Assembly (NCBI GenBank): GCA_021324455.1 | Contig: JAJPJA010000013.1 | Coordinates: 1-64,000, forward strand | Reading direction: 5' to 3' | Length of the DNA stretch: 64,000 nucleotides | From: Pseudomonadota bacterium | Lineage (GTDB): Bacteria; Desulfobacterota; Binatia; Binatales; Binataceae | Part shown: piece by piece, positions 26,362-34,379 of the stretch | Numbering within the stretch: the first letter of the stretch is position 1 | Layout of the letters: the number at the start of each line of letters is the position of its first letter | Program-made: the position numbers and the translations under genes | The notes under the pieces: model-generated | What the model was told of the DNA's origin: nothing | Databases searched by the model: none | The model's input: the letters and a program-made list of their open reading frames with translations, nothing else

Positions 26362-27498
26362 CTATGCGCGCGCGGGCAGGTTGTAGTAGCGTTTTGCGCC
26401 GCCGGCCAGGACGTTGGCCAGGGTTTCCGGCGCCAGTCCCATCGCCTTGATCATGTTGGGCGCGTCCGGAAAGCCGTCGGCGTGCGGATAGTCAGTCGCC
26501 CACAGTATATTCTCGGAACCGATATAATTCGCCAGGTGCTTGAGCGAACCTTCCACGGGCTCGAACGAGATGAAACATTGGCGGCGGAAGATTTCGCTTG
26601 GGCGAGTCTTAAGTCCGGTGTCGTTCATGGCGGCGTCGTCGAAATGCCGGTCCATGCGATCCAGCCATCCCGCCATCCATCCGCCGCCCGATTCGAGAAA
26701 TGCGATGCGAAGCTTTGGAAACCGATCGCAAACCCCGCACATGATCAGGCTCGCCGCCGCAGCCATCATCTCGAACGTATGCGCGACCATATGCCGCACG
26801 GCGAACCCTCGCGCGAAACGGTCGAAGCCGAGCGTTGGCTGCCCGCTTTCGGAGCCGCCATGAATGCCGATGGGAAAGTCCATCTCCTGTGCCGCAGCCC
26901 ACAGGGAGTCGTAAGCAGGATCATGCAGCGCCCGGCCGTTGTAAGGATTGGGACGGATAAAGCCGCAGCGGAACCCCAATTCCTTTTTCGCGAACACCAT
27001 CTCATCAACCAAATGGTCGATGGACTGCATCGGCAGCATCGCGGCGCCGAACAAACGATCCGGATAGGGCTTGCAATAATCCGCCAGCCAGCGGTTGTAA
27101 GCGCGGCAGACCGCGGCCGAATATTCCGCATTACGGGTGGCGCCGAGAAAAAGGCCGAGACTCGGATAGAGAAACGCCGCGTCGATGCCTTCGGCGTCCA
27201 TATCCGGAATGCGCGCGTGCGGGTCGAAGCCTCCGGGCTTGCCATTCAGATAGGCAACGCGCATCGGCTTGACTCCGCCTGCGCGGGCGCCAAACGTCCC
27301 CAGTCCGCCGAGCGTCAGCGGTTTCCTGCCCCGGCCCAGGTCGATTGCCTCATCGCCCTCGATCCGCAGAACTTCGCGGCCGTCTTCGGTGATCAGCAGT
27401 TTCGGACAGGCTTCGCGGAACTTCGGGTCGATGTAATTCTCCCACAGGTCCGGCGGTTCGAGAATGTGGCCATCGGCGTCGATGACGTTGTATTCCAT
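26362..27498 (-). CDS. Amidohydrolase-2 family metal-dependent hydrolase
   Basis: A 378-residue TIM-barrel protein. VIDADGHILEPPDLW at the N-terminus is the metal motif (D-x-H). IGIHGGSESGQPTL near residue 212 carries the central His, and ILWATDYPHADGFPDAP near residue 330 carries the late Asp. It is close in type to the gene at 21003. GAGGCGAGGG lies before the ATG. It points toward the SMP-30 gene and is divergent from the SDR gene at 27784. Confidence 0.87.
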   Translation of the reverse strand: MEYNVIDADGHILEPPDLWENYIDPKFREACPKLLITEDGREVLRIEGDEAIDLGRGRKPLTLGGLGTFGARAGGVKPMRVAYLNGKPGGFDPHARIPDMDAEGIDAAFLYPSLGLFLGATRNAEYSAAVCRAYNRWLADYCKPYPDRLFGAAMLPMQSIDHLVDEMVFAKKELGFRCGFIRPNPYNGRALHDPAYDSLWAAAQEMDFPIGIHGGSESGQPTLGFDRFARGFAVRHMVAHTFEMMAAAASLIMCGVCDRFPKLRIAFLESGGGWMAGWLDRMDRHFDDAAMNDTGLKTRPSEIFRRQCFISFEPVEGSLKHLANYIGSENILWATDYPHADGFPDAPNMIKAMGLAPETLANVLAGGAKRYYNLPARA

Positions 27499-27584
27499 TA
27501 CCCTCGCCTCGCAGATTTATCCCGATGCCTAACGGTTGCGGCTGACGCTATGACATGTTCCCCGGCCCGCGCCCGGTAAACGCG

Positions 27585-27612
27585 AGACGCAAAAAAAAAG
27601 AAAAAAGCGTCT
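27585..27612. repeat. A-tract enclosed by a 6-base inverted repeat
   Basis: AGACGC (27585-27590) and GCGTCT (27607-27612) flank 16 bases that are all A except one G. It stands out in GC-rich DNA, 90 bases upstream of the minus-strand amidohydrolase start and 170 before the SDR gene. It could bend DNA or act as an upstream promoter element for either gene. Confidence 0.5.
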
Positions 27613-27783
27613 GAGTTTCATATAAGCGGAGTCGATTCGAAAAACAACCAGGTGCGCGTTGCGCTTCGGGCGCGGCGAGAACTTGCCGACGGAGACCTTT
27701 TGTTTTAAAAGCCGGGGCTGAATCGAAAAGTCAAACCGCAATTGCGCTTAAGCGCTTGTCGCAGCCGAACAGGGGAGACAAAC

Positions 27784-28578
27784 GTGGGGCATCTGATTGA
27801 GCTCAACGGCCGCCGGGCTTTGGTTACCGGTGGCGGCCGCGGCATCGGCCGATCGATCGCGCTGGCGCTGGCGAAAGCCGGCGCGGATGTGGCAGTGGCG
27901 GCCCGCTCGCAAGCTGAACTGGAGTCGGTTGCGAACGAAATCCAGGCCTCAGGCCGGCGCGGCGTATGCCTGGTGCTCGACTTGATGAGCAGGCAGGCGA
28001 TTGGTCCCGGCATCAAGCGAGCAGCCGAGGAACTCGGCGGCCTCGACATTTTGGTCAACAACGCCGGTGGAACTATTCATGACGGCCCGCCGCTTAATCC
28101 GCTCGATCACGATCCGCAGGCGTTTGAAGATAATCTCCTGCTTAACCTGATTCAGGCCTTTTATACGACCAGGGCCGCGCTGCCATACATGATAAAACAG
28201 AAATGGGGACGCATCATAAACATCGGTTCCTGCGGCGGCGATCATCATGGAATGGGACCGGTAGCGTACGCGACCGCCAAGCATGGGCTGGTTGGATTCA
28301 CGCGCTCGATGGCCTATGCGGTCGCGCCGCACGGAATCAACATCAATGTGATTTCCGCCGGTCTTACAGAGAGCCGCGCGTTGGACTGGGAGCAGATGGC
28401 GCGTTGGTATAACCTTGCCACCGTCGATGAGGTGCGCAAGAAAGTCGTCGACAAGACGGCCTTGAAGAGGGTTCTCGATCCCGACGAATACGGCCCGGTC
28501 GCCGTTCTGCTCGCTTCCGATCAGGGCGCCGCGATTACGGGCCAGGTCATTGGCGTCGACGCCGGATATTTGGTCTGA
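27784..28578 (+). CDS. SDR oxidoreductase
   Basis: A 264-residue classical SDR. TGGGRGIGRS forms the cofactor loop, and AARSQAELES after strand 2 has an Arg that often marks NADP preference. NNAGG is near residue 93. GSCGGDHHG provides the Ser region and YATAK the catalytic Tyr and Lys. The C-terminus QVIGVDAGYLV is typical. The GTG at 27784 follows AGGGGAG at a suitable gap; an upstream extension to 27742 has no family sequence. A second SDR gene follows on the same strand. Confidence 0.87.
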   Translation: MGHLIELNGRRALVTGGGRGIGRSIALALAKAGADVAVAARSQAELESVANEIQASGRRGVCLVLDLMSRQAIGPGIKRAAEELGGLDILVNNAGGTIHDGPPLNPLDHDPQAFEDNLLLNLIQAFYTTRAALPYMIKQKWGRIINIGSCGGDHHGMGPVAYATAKHGLVGFTRSMAYAVAPHGININVISAGLTESRALDWEQMARWYNLATVDEVRKKVVDKTALKRVLDPDEYGPVAVLLASDQGAAITGQVIGVDAGYLV

Positions 28579-28717
28579 ACGCCTCGGCGCAGTTCGGCTT
28601 AACCGGCGCTTCAGTGCCGGACAGCAGGTTGGCCGTTATGTTCGGAGACGCACAGCGGCGAAGTTGGCCGTCTGACGATGCCTCACATACATTCGACCAG
28701 GAGACGGGAGTAAGAAC

Positions 28718-29491
28718 ATGGATCCAGCAGGCAAAGCGGCCGTAATCACCGGCGGCGGATCGGGAATAGGACGAACCACCGCCCTGCGCCTGGCGGCGCA
28801 GGGTGCTTCGATCATGATCGTCGATCTCAACGAGCGCATGGGAGAAGAGACTGTCGGCCTGATCGAGCGCAACGGCGGACGCGCGGCTTTCGCAAAGGCC
28901 GAAGTCACCGATGCCGAGCAGATGAGCGCGGCGCTGCGCTCGGTCCTTTCCCGCTTCAACCGCTTCGATATTTTGTACAACAACGCCGGTCTCGCCTTGC
29001 CGCCGCCGGGGTTCCCGAGAGTCGCGCTGGAAGTCTGGCGCCGGGTGCTCGACGTCGATCTTCAAGCCGTCATCCTCGGATGCCATCTGGCTTTTCCCCT
29101 GATGAAGCAGAGCGGCGGTGGCGTGATCGTCAACACCGCTTCGATGGCTGGAGTCTATCCGATGCCGCTGGACCCGGTGTATGCCGCGGCGAAGGCTGGA
29201 GTTGTCCATTTAACTTACTCGCTGGTGAACTGGCAAAAGGACGGTATCCGCGTCAATTGTGTTTGCCCGGGAATAACCAACACCCCGATGGTGGCCAGGA
29301 TGCTGGACAACCGCAAAAAGGCGGAGCTCAAGTCGGTAAAGCCGCAGAGCCTGCTTCAACCCGATGCTATCGCGGACGTCGTGCTCAATTTCGTTCATGA
29401 CGATCGGCTGGCGGGGCAGGTAGTTGAAGTCCGCCCATCGGGACCGCAGGTGGTGCCTGCGCGTCCAATCGTGGGCCGCCACGGGACGTAA
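28718..29491 (+). CDS. SDR oxidoreductase
   Basis: A 257-residue classical SDR. TGGGSGIGRT forms the cofactor loop and IMIVDLNE ends strand 2 with Asp, so NAD is likely. YNNAG is near residue 87. NTASMAG and YAAAK near residue 156 hold the catalytic residues. The C-terminal end (VVEVRPSGPQVVPA) departs from the common VDGG ending. GGGAG precedes the ATG by seven bases. It lies 140 bases after another SDR gene and 83 bases before a truncated one. Confidence 0.86.
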   Translation: MDPAGKAAVITGGGSGIGRTTALRLAAQGASIMIVDLNERMGEETVGLIERNGGRAAFAKAEVTDAEQMSAALRSVLSRFNRFDILYNNAGLALPPPGFPRVALEVWRRVLDVDLQAVILGCHLAFPLMKQSGGGVIVNTASMAGVYPMPLDPVYAAAKAGVVHLTYSLVNWQKDGIRVNCVCPGITNTPMVARMLDNRKKAELKSVKPQSLLQPDAIADVVLNFVHDDRLAGQVVEVRPSGPQVVPARPIVGRHGT

Positions 29492-29574
29492 ATCGAGCGA
29501 CAACCGGCGTGATATCCCGCTTGGCGGATTTGACCAAGCGCCCCGATCTGTCGGTAAGCTGAAGGAGCACCGTC

Positions 29575-29739
29575 ATGGACCTTGGTCTGAAGGGCCGGGT
29601 GGCGCTGGTCACCGACTTTGAACCGAGATCCGGTCTTTCTTACAGGGAGTATGTGCCCGACAGTGTGCCTAAAGTGTGCCCGAAACAGGGCACAACAGAC
29701 CCGTACAAGGCCCGCGACTCTGTACGGTCGGTCACTTGA
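29575..29739 (+). pseudogene. Truncated SDR gene, first codons only
   Basis: A GAAGGAG ribosome site eight bases before the ATG leads into MDLGLKGRVALVT, the usual first strand of an SDR. At the expected glycine loop the sequence changes abruptly (from about 29614) to DFEPRSGLSY and unrelated codons, ending in TGA at 29737. The remaining 54-codon frame has no SDR content. The break lies 163 bases from the 3' end of a tRNA gene, so integration or deletion next to the tRNA probably removed the rest. Confidence 0.7.
29652..29694 (+). repeat. TGTGCC repeats ending in a perfect inverted repeat
   Basis: TGTGCC occurs three times at 29652, 29664 and 29675, spaced 12 and 11 bases. The last copy forms TGTGCCC (29675-29681), six bases, then GGGCACA (29688-29694). 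There is no T-tract after it, so it is not an ordinary terminator. It may be part of an integration site. Confidence 0.6.
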
Positions 29740-29750
29740 AAAATGTAGCG

Positions 29751-29776
29751 TTTGTAGGGGTTTGCTGGGGTTTGTA
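29751..29776 (+). repeat. 10-base-period tandem repeat abutting the tRNA 3' end
   Basis: TTTGTAGGGG, TTTGCTGGGG and TTTGTA follow one another with a 10-base period and end exactly where the tRNA CCA end begins (29777). GGGGTTTG therefore occurs at 29757 and 29767. Such helically phased repeats beside a tRNA resemble recombinase-binding arms, but no integrase gene is in view. Confidence 0.5.
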
Positions 29777-29853
29777 TGGCGCCCCCTGCGCGACTCGAAC
29801 GCGCGACCCCAGGATTAGGAATCCTGTGCTCTATCCTGCTGAGCTAAGGGGGC
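29777..29853 (-). tRNA. tRNA-Arg (anticodon CCU)
   Basis: A 77-base cloverleaf with its CCA end encoded. Acceptor arms are GCCCCCT and AGGGGGC with discriminator G. The D stem is GCTC/GAGC and the anticodon stem CAGGA/TCCTG, with loop TTCCTAA giving anticodon CCT. The variable loop is five bases, and the T stem is GCGCG/CGCGC with loop TTCGAGT. It reads AGG codons. All stems pair fully. Confidence 0.95.
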
Positions 29854-30154
29854 GCACTCAGGCGCCTTGAATTCCGCCGTTGTTGGAGCCGCCTGCCGGC
29901 TCCATGGCGGTTCGCGGGGTGGAAAACACCGCACAAACGCAACGGCTGGGAGTCGTTTTACCGTATCAAAAGCGCGGCGGATGTGTCGATTCCCGACCGG
30001 CCCGGTGACACAGCGCTCCCCGATGGATGCGCGAGCGCGCGGAGATCGTATCGGCAAGGGCCGAGAACCTGCTGGACCGCCCCGCCCGGCGCGCCGGCCA
30101 CCAAAAACCCGGTTCGAAGAGCTCGAGCGCGCGATGCGGCGGCGCCCAATGGAT
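29854..30154. other. 301-base region without a recognisable gene
   Basis: This follows the 5' end of the tRNA gene, so its promoter should be here on the minus strand. Long open frames on both strands in this stretch have arginine- and proline-rich translations with no recognisable family. Confidence 0.5.
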
Positions 30155-30424
30155 TCAGGCGTTGGGGTCTTCGGCGTCGTGCGCGTGGCGAATCGCCGCC
30201 TTGAGGCGCGGTTCGAGTTGGTCGCAATTCAGGATTACTTTCTGGAAATGAACCGCCTCCACCGCGTCGAGCGAGACGGTGAAGTCGCCCGCGTTTTCGA
30301 CATAGATAACCAGTTCGGGACGCGAGCGCGTGGGCGCGGTCCGCACCGCGCCGACTTCCTGCCCGCCGTCCGCGGTAAACACCTGAAAACCCGGCTCGAT
30401 TTTTTCCTGAATCTTCTCTGACAT
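30155..30424 (-). CDS. DUF2171/PRC-barrel-like small protein
   Basis: An 89-residue protein starting MSEKIQEKIEPGFQVF. The pattern of a short conserved turn (ADGGQEVGAVRTA), then strands (LVIYVENAGDFTVSLDAVEAVH) and a C-terminal IILN-like strand resembles DUF2171 and PRC-barrel proteins, whose function is mostly unknown. The frame extends upstream to 30541, but the ATG at 30424 begins the conserved part. The ribosome site is weak. It is the first gene beyond the tRNA. Confidence 0.6.
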   Translation of the reverse strand: MSEKIQEKIEPGFQVFTADGGQEVGAVRTAPTRSRPELVIYVENAGDFTVSLDAVEAVHFQKVILNCDQLEPRLKAAIRHAHDAEDPNA

Positions 30425-30750
30425 GACTGCAACAGCGCGCCGACGATACCGCGGCCGCCCTGGATCTGGTTTGATGCCCGCGCCGATGCTGCGGGGGAAG
30501 CCTGATGCGGCTGAATAAATCCTGTTGCCGGAACTGCGCAAGCGCGGACAATTAATCGGGCCGAGTCGGACATCGCCAGCCAGCTCCGGCGCACGCCTTC
30601 ATGCTACCACGGATATGCGCGCCGCAACAATTTTTTTGACGCGCGGACGGTATCTGCCGTGCGCCTCTTGCCCCGCTCCTGCAGGGGATTGCGCCAGACC
30701 GCATCCGCAACGCTCGCCCGCGGATGAATCCCAACAGCGAGGGAGCCGGC
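30425..30750. other. 326-base region without a recognisable gene
   Basis: No supported gene is seen between the DUF2171-like gene and the CpxP-like gene, both on the minus strand. A short T7 run at 30632-30638 is the only AT-rich patch and has no stem beside it in the right direction. Confidence 0.5.
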
Positions 30751-31260
30751 TTACTGACCGGTTTGCGGGCGGCCGCCGCGGGCGTCTTCCATCTGCTCCA
30801 TCAGCGCGGCTTCCTGCCGATGCAGATCCTCGAGTTTGGCGTGAAAGGCGGCGGCGTCTTTCAGTTGCTGGGCGCTGAGCAGTTTGCGCGCCGCCAACGC
30901 GATCGACACGCGCTCGTCGATCATCGCGGCCTGCGCCGCTTTGAGTTCCGCGGTCTCCTTGCTGACGTCGACCGCGGCGCCGGGCGCGAGCAGCTTGTCG
31001 ATCAGCGCTTCGCGGGCCTTATGCAGCCGCTGATGCAAGGCGCGCAGTTTGGCCTTGTCGGCCTTGACCATCGAGAGCAGCGCCTGTCTCTGATCGGCGC
31101 TGAGCACGGCCTCGAACGGCGTCATCGCCATGCGTTCGCGGCCGGACGGCTCGCCCTGGAAAGCGGGAGTATCGGCGGCCAGCGCGCACAGCAGGAATAC
31201 GCCGGCGGCGATGGCAACAAGGATTTTGGGGGTTGGTCTAAACATGGCCGCAATCCTCAT
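30751..31260 (-). CDS. CpxP/Spy-like periplasmic protein (heavy-metal sensor type)
   Basis: A 169-residue secreted protein. It has an N-terminal hydrophobic signal segment (ILVAIAAGVFLLCALAA), then a helical, charged mature part with LSADQRQALLSMV near residue 50, AKLRALHQRLHKAREAL, and LLSAQQLKDAAAFHAKLEDL. The paired LSxxQ-type motifs mark the CpxP/Spy family of periplasmic chaperones and metal sensors. It lies 16 bases downstream of the anti-sigma gene, completing a sigma, anti-sigma and periplasmic-sensor operon similar to CnrYXH-type systems. A second ATG at 31245 could be the start. Confidence 0.75.
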   Translation of the reverse strand: MRIAAMFRPTPKILVAIAAGVFLLCALAADTPAFQGEPSGRERMAMTPFEAVLSADQRQALLSMVKADKAKLRALHQRLHKAREALIDKLLAPGAAVDVSKETAELKAAQAAMIDERVSIALAARKLLSAQQLKDAAAFHAKLEDLHRQEAALMEQMEDARGGRPQTGQ

Positions 31261-31276
31261 GAACGCGGCGCCGCCG

Positions 31277-31726
31277 TCAGAAGCATCCCGGCTCCAGAAC
31301 ATCGTTGGCGTCCGAGCAGTTATCGCCGCCGAACGCGCCCTGTACATACTCGGCGTACATCGCCGGCCTTACTCCGGGCTGCCGCGCGAGTTGGGGCGGC
31401 GCGGACGAATTGCGCGATACGATCTGCGCGCGCGGCCGGTTCGTTGCGCTAAAGGAAGCGCCCCGCAGCGACCATCCGACGGCAAACGCCGCCAGCACGG
31501 CCGCCGCCGGCAGCGCCATCCGCCAGCCCGCGAACCCGGCAGCGTAGGCATGGCGGCGGCGCGGCGGCGGCGCCTGCAGACCCCGCGTGATGAGGCCCAT
31601 GTCGGCTTCGAGCGCGCGGTAGCGTCCGGCGCAACTCAGGCAGCTCTTCAAATGCGCCAGCTGGTCGGCGCCACCCTCGCCCATAAAACATTGCAGCAAG
31701 AGCTGTTCGGACAGACATCGGTTCAT
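31277..31726 (-). CDS. Anti-sigma factor with zinc-finger-like N-terminus
   Basis: A 149-residue single-pass membrane protein. The N-terminal cytoplasmic part has HLKSCLSCAGRY, the His-x3-Cys-x2-Cys core of zinc-binding anti-sigma domains. A membrane helix follows at about residues 68 to 88 (WRMALPAAAVLAAFAVGW). The periplasmic tail ends in a Cys pair (GDNCSDANDVLEPGCF). It overlaps the sigma gene by four bases, so the two are translationally coupled. It is expected to hold the sigma factor inactive until a periplasmic signal releases it. Confidence 0.85.
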   Translation of the reverse strand: MNRCLSEQLLLQCFMGEGGADQLAHLKSCLSCAGRYRALEADMGLITRGLQAPPPRRRHAYAAGFAGWRMALPAAAVLAAFAVGWSLRGASFSATNRPRAQIVSRNSSAPPQLARQPGVRPAMYAEYVQGAFGGDNCSDANDVLEPGCF

Positions 31727-32259
31727 AGTGCTTTGGCAATTCCTTTACGCAGTTCGCGCACCGCGCGAAACAGATGCTGTTTGACACTGCCCTGACTGAG
31801 TCCGAGATGCGCGGCGACCTCCTCGGTCGACCAGCCTTCGAAATGGCGCAGGGCAAAAATCTCGCGCTGGCGCCCGGAGAGTCTGGCGAACGCGCTCCAC
31901 ACCAGGCGCTGGGTTTCGCGCTGCAATGCGCCGTCTTCGGCACTGTGATGGCCGTGGGCGGGATCCTTGAACTCGTCGAATTCCTCGGTGCGGCTGCGCC
32001 ATCGCTTCCACCAACTGGAGCGCAGCCGGTCGCGGCAGGCGTTGATCGTCACCGTGGCAAGCCATTTGTTCCAAGCCTGGGGCCGCTGGCCGGTGCGATA
32101 AAAGCGCAGCGCCTTGAGAAAGATCTCCTGCGCCACCTCGTCGGCTTCGTCGGCGTCGGCCAGAATCAGGCGGCATAACCGCGTCACACGGGCCTGATGC
32201 TCGGTGTAGAGGTCACGAAAATCGTCGTGCTCCAGCGGCAAACGCTCCACCTTGGCCAT
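31723..32259 (-). CDS. ECF-type RNA polymerase sigma factor
   Basis: A 178-residue sigma-70 family extracytoplasmic-function sigma factor. Region 2 spans about residues 12 to 80 (FRDLYTEHQARVTRLCRLIL, DEVAQEIFLKALRFY, WLATVTINACRDRLRS). Region 4 follows from about 125 (LSGRQREIFALRHFEGWST, VAAHLGLSQGSVKQHLFRA). It directs polymerase to stress promoters. The overlap with the anti-sigma gene and the sensor gene behind it suggest envelope or metal stress control and autoregulation from the 32260-32610 region. Confidence 0.92.
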   Translation of the reverse strand: MAKVERLPLEHDDFRDLYTEHQARVTRLCRLILADADEADEVAQEIFLKALRFYRTGQRPQAWNKWLATVTINACRDRLRSSWWKRWRSRTEEFDEFKDPAHGHHSAEDGALQRETQRLVWSAFARLSGRQREIFALRHFEGWSTEEVAAHLGLSQGSVKQHLFRAVRELRKGIAKAL

Positions 32260-32610
32260 CTAATCGATAAAGACGAACGCTATGCGCCGCGGTTGACGCG
32301 GTGCGAGAATGCCCGGATTTTCGGACTTCTGACCGCCGGCCGATAAATTCGACGCGCCGATCATGATGCAAGTCAATGGCCCGCGCGCGCAAGCGCAATC
32401 GCCGCCGCCCGGATTGTTTCCGCAATCGGGCCCCCACCCCAACTAAATCGTTGCAGCCGTCAGACCGCTAAGTCGATACTGTTGATGGTCAAGACGAGTA
32501 GGCCGGCCTGAAACCGGGGGCACCCGCGTAGCGTAAGCACGGTCTTCGAGGCTCCGCAATTTGAGCGGCGGAGCGGGTTCACTTAACAAACTAAAGCGAG
32601 GAGCAAACGA
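32260..32610. other. 351-base divergent region with leader hairpin
   Basis: It lies between the ECF sigma gene and a secreted-protein gene, so both promoters should be inside. GCTCCGC (32551-32557) and GCGGAGC (32568-32574) form a perfect 7-base stem with a 10-base loop, 36 bases before the GTG start of the secreted protein. No known riboswitch pattern was matched. Confidence 0.55.
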
Positions 32611-32985
32611 GTGAAGCGCAGTATTCTTATCTTTACTTCATTTCTGGTTTTGGGAGCACTGGCAGCGTTTTCGCCCGCGGCGTTCGCACGCCATTCCATG
32701 AGGTCCGAGCGCATCCAGGCTTGCAGCGACAAATCGGCGGGCGATCCCTGCTCGTATACCAAAAAAGGCGAGAGCGTAAACGGCACCTGCGAGTCGGCAC
32801 GCCATGGCAAGCTGATTTGCACCGCCAGCAGCAGCGGAACCTCCGGCGGCGAGATGACTTCGCCCAGCAGCGGCGCGGCAGCCGGCAGTGAATCCGGAAC
32901 TATGGGCGCTCCTTCGGGCGCAGGCGGCACCATGGGTTCGCCCTCGGGAGCCGGCGGCACCGGAGGCACGCCCCCCAATCCGTAG
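32611..32985 (+). CDS. Small secreted cysteine-containing protein with Gly/Ser repeats
   Basis: A 124-residue secreted protein. A signal peptide ends near AAFARHS. The mature part has four cysteines in about 45 residues (QACSDK, DPCSYT, GTCESA, LICTAS), which should make two disulphides, and then a tail of repeats, GTMGAPSGAG, GTMGSPSGAG and GTGGTPP. The family is unknown. The GTG start has GAGGAG eight bases before it. A strong terminator follows. It is divergent from the ECF sigma gene and is a possible target of it. Confidence 0.7.
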   Translation: MKRSILIFTSFLVLGALAAFSPAAFARHSMRSERIQACSDKSAGDPCSYTKKGESVNGTCESARHGKLICTASSSGTSGGEMTSPSSGAAAGSESGTMGAPSGAGGTMGSPSGAGGTGGTPPNP

Positions 32986-33041
32986 CACTGCGACAGGGGC
33001 GGCCGGTTTGATAATCGGCCCCGGCGTTCAGGTCTAAAAGC

Positions 33042-33092
33042 GTGACGCCGCATCCGCCGCCCGGTCCGGATGCGCGTCACCGCTTTTTTTTT
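33042..33092 (+). terminator. Strong intrinsic terminator
   Basis: GTGACGCCGCATCCG (33042-33056) pairs with CGGATGCGCGTCAC (33067-33080) as a 14-pair stem with one bulged base and a 10-base loop, followed by nine T (33084-33092). It ends the secreted-protein transcript. The T run overlaps the stop codon of the minus-strand SDR gene. Confidence 0.88.
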
Positions 33093-33858
33093 ACGGCGTG
33101 GTATCGACGCCGCCGCCCACCTCGATGACCGCCCCGGTGATATAGGACGACGCCTCCGAGGCCAGAAACATACATGGGCAGGCAACTTCTTCCGGAGTAC
33201 CCAGACGTTTGAGCGCGCGCGCCGCGGCCATTCGACGCTTGGTGGGCTGGTCGAGCAGCAACTCCCAGGCGGGCGTTTCGATCGGTCCCAGCACCAGGCA
33301 GTTCACCCGCACGCCGTAGCGGGCCCATTCGCTGGAATGGGTTTTGGTAAGATTGTTCACGCCCGCCTTGGCGGCCGCGTAGGGTGGATAGAGGGCGAAG
33401 CCGGTGAGCGACGCTTCGCTGCTGATGTTGATAATCGAGCCGCCGCTGTGCTGCGCGATGAACTGGCGCGCAGCCGCGCGCGAGCAGAAGAAAACGCCGT
33501 CAAGATTTACCGCGACAATCGCCTTCCAGGCATTCGGCGACAGTTCAAGCGAAGGAATATTGAGGCTGGCGCCGTGATTGTTGATCATCACGTCCAGGCG
33601 GCCGAAATGCTTCACCGCGGCGGCGATCATTTGGTCAACCGCGGCCGGATCGCGCACGTCGCAGACCTGCAATTCGCACCTCCCGCCTTCGGATCGAATC
33701 CGGTCGCGGACCTGGGTCAGGTTGTCGGCCTTGCGGCTGGCAATCAGGACGGGCGCTCCGGCCAGCGCAAACTCGCGCGCGATGCCGGCGCCGACTCCGG
33801 TCCCGCCGCCGGTCACGATTGTAACCTTGCCTTCGACGCTGAACTTACCGCCGCTCAT
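33091..33858 (-). CDS. SDR oxidoreductase
   Basis: A 255-residue classical SDR. TGGGTGVGAG is the cofactor loop, and IASRKADNL after strand 2 suggests NADP. NNHG replaces the usual NNAG near residue 90. ISSEAS and YAAAK near residue 158 hold the catalytic Ser, Tyr and Lys. PCMFLASEASSYITGAVIEVGGG is a typical end. AGGAGG at 33873-33868 is nine bases before the ATG at 33858, while a TTG at 33864 is too close, so the ATG is chosen. Its 3' end meets a terminator. Confidence 0.87.
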   Translation of the reverse strand: MSGGKFSVEGKVTIVTGGGTGVGAGIAREFALAGAPVLIASRKADNLTQVRDRIRSEGGRCELQVCDVRDPAAVDQMIAAAVKHFGRLDVMINNHGASLNIPSLELSPNAWKAIVAVNLDGVFFCSRAAARQFIAQHSGGSIINISSEASLTGFALYPPYAAAKAGVNNLTKTHSSEWARYGVRVNCLVLGPIETPAWELLLDQPTKRRMAAARALKRLGTPEEVACPCMFLASEASSYITGAVIEVGGGVDTTP

Positions 33859-33976
33859 TAACAAACGCCTCCTGACGAAATCATTCGCACGATAGCTGGC
33901 AAAGCGCCGCCCGCCGTCTTAAGACTTGTGAGTAATATCCGGCGGCGTACATTCGCGCCAGCCATCCAGGAGATCC

Positions 33977-34225
33977 ATGGCGGACACTATCGACCCGGTC
34001 ACCGGCAAAGTCGTGCTCAACCTCATCAGCCGAACTCATGTCAGCCGGCTGGTGATGCAATCGCTGCTGACGGTTTTAATCAGGGCCAATCCGCAAATCG
34101 CGGACCTGGTCGCGCAGGATTTGGAAAACCGGATGGAGGCCGCTGGCGATCGGCAACTGCGCGAATATTATGAACTGGCAATCGGGGAGGTGCTGGCGGC
34201 GGCCAGCGCGGTGCGCGCGCAATAG
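33977..34225 (+). CDS. Small hypothetical protein
   Basis: An 82-residue, mostly helical soluble protein (VSRLVMQSLLTVLIRANPQI and later segments). No cysteines, signal peptide or membrane segment. AGGAG lies before the ATG. The family is not recognised. It is divergent from the SDR gene at 33091 and convergent with the FmdB-type gene. Confidence 0.6.
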   Translation: MADTIDPVTGKVVLNLISRTHVSRLVMQSLLTVLIRANPQIADLVAQDLENRMEAAGDRQLREYYELAIGEVLAAASAVRAQ

Positions 34226-34379
34226 CCGTCATTCGGGCCGACAGCAGAGAATCGACCAACGCCATTGCCCACGACTCCAACGGCGCGCCTGGGAAAATAA
34301 TCGCGCCGCGTTGATTCCTCCGCCGGCCTCGCGGCGCGCGGCCGGACGGAATCGTGGTGCGGCAGGGTTAAGCTTTTCA

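Noticed and set aside
29676-29870. An open frame on the plus strand with the translation ATRTRDPRIRNPVLYPAELR
   Set aside because: It is antisense translation through the tRNA-Arg gene, a well-known false protein in databases.
32440-32600. Possible riboswitch before the secreted-protein gene
   Set aside because: No match to any riboswitch consensus I know; only a single 7-base hairpin could be supported.
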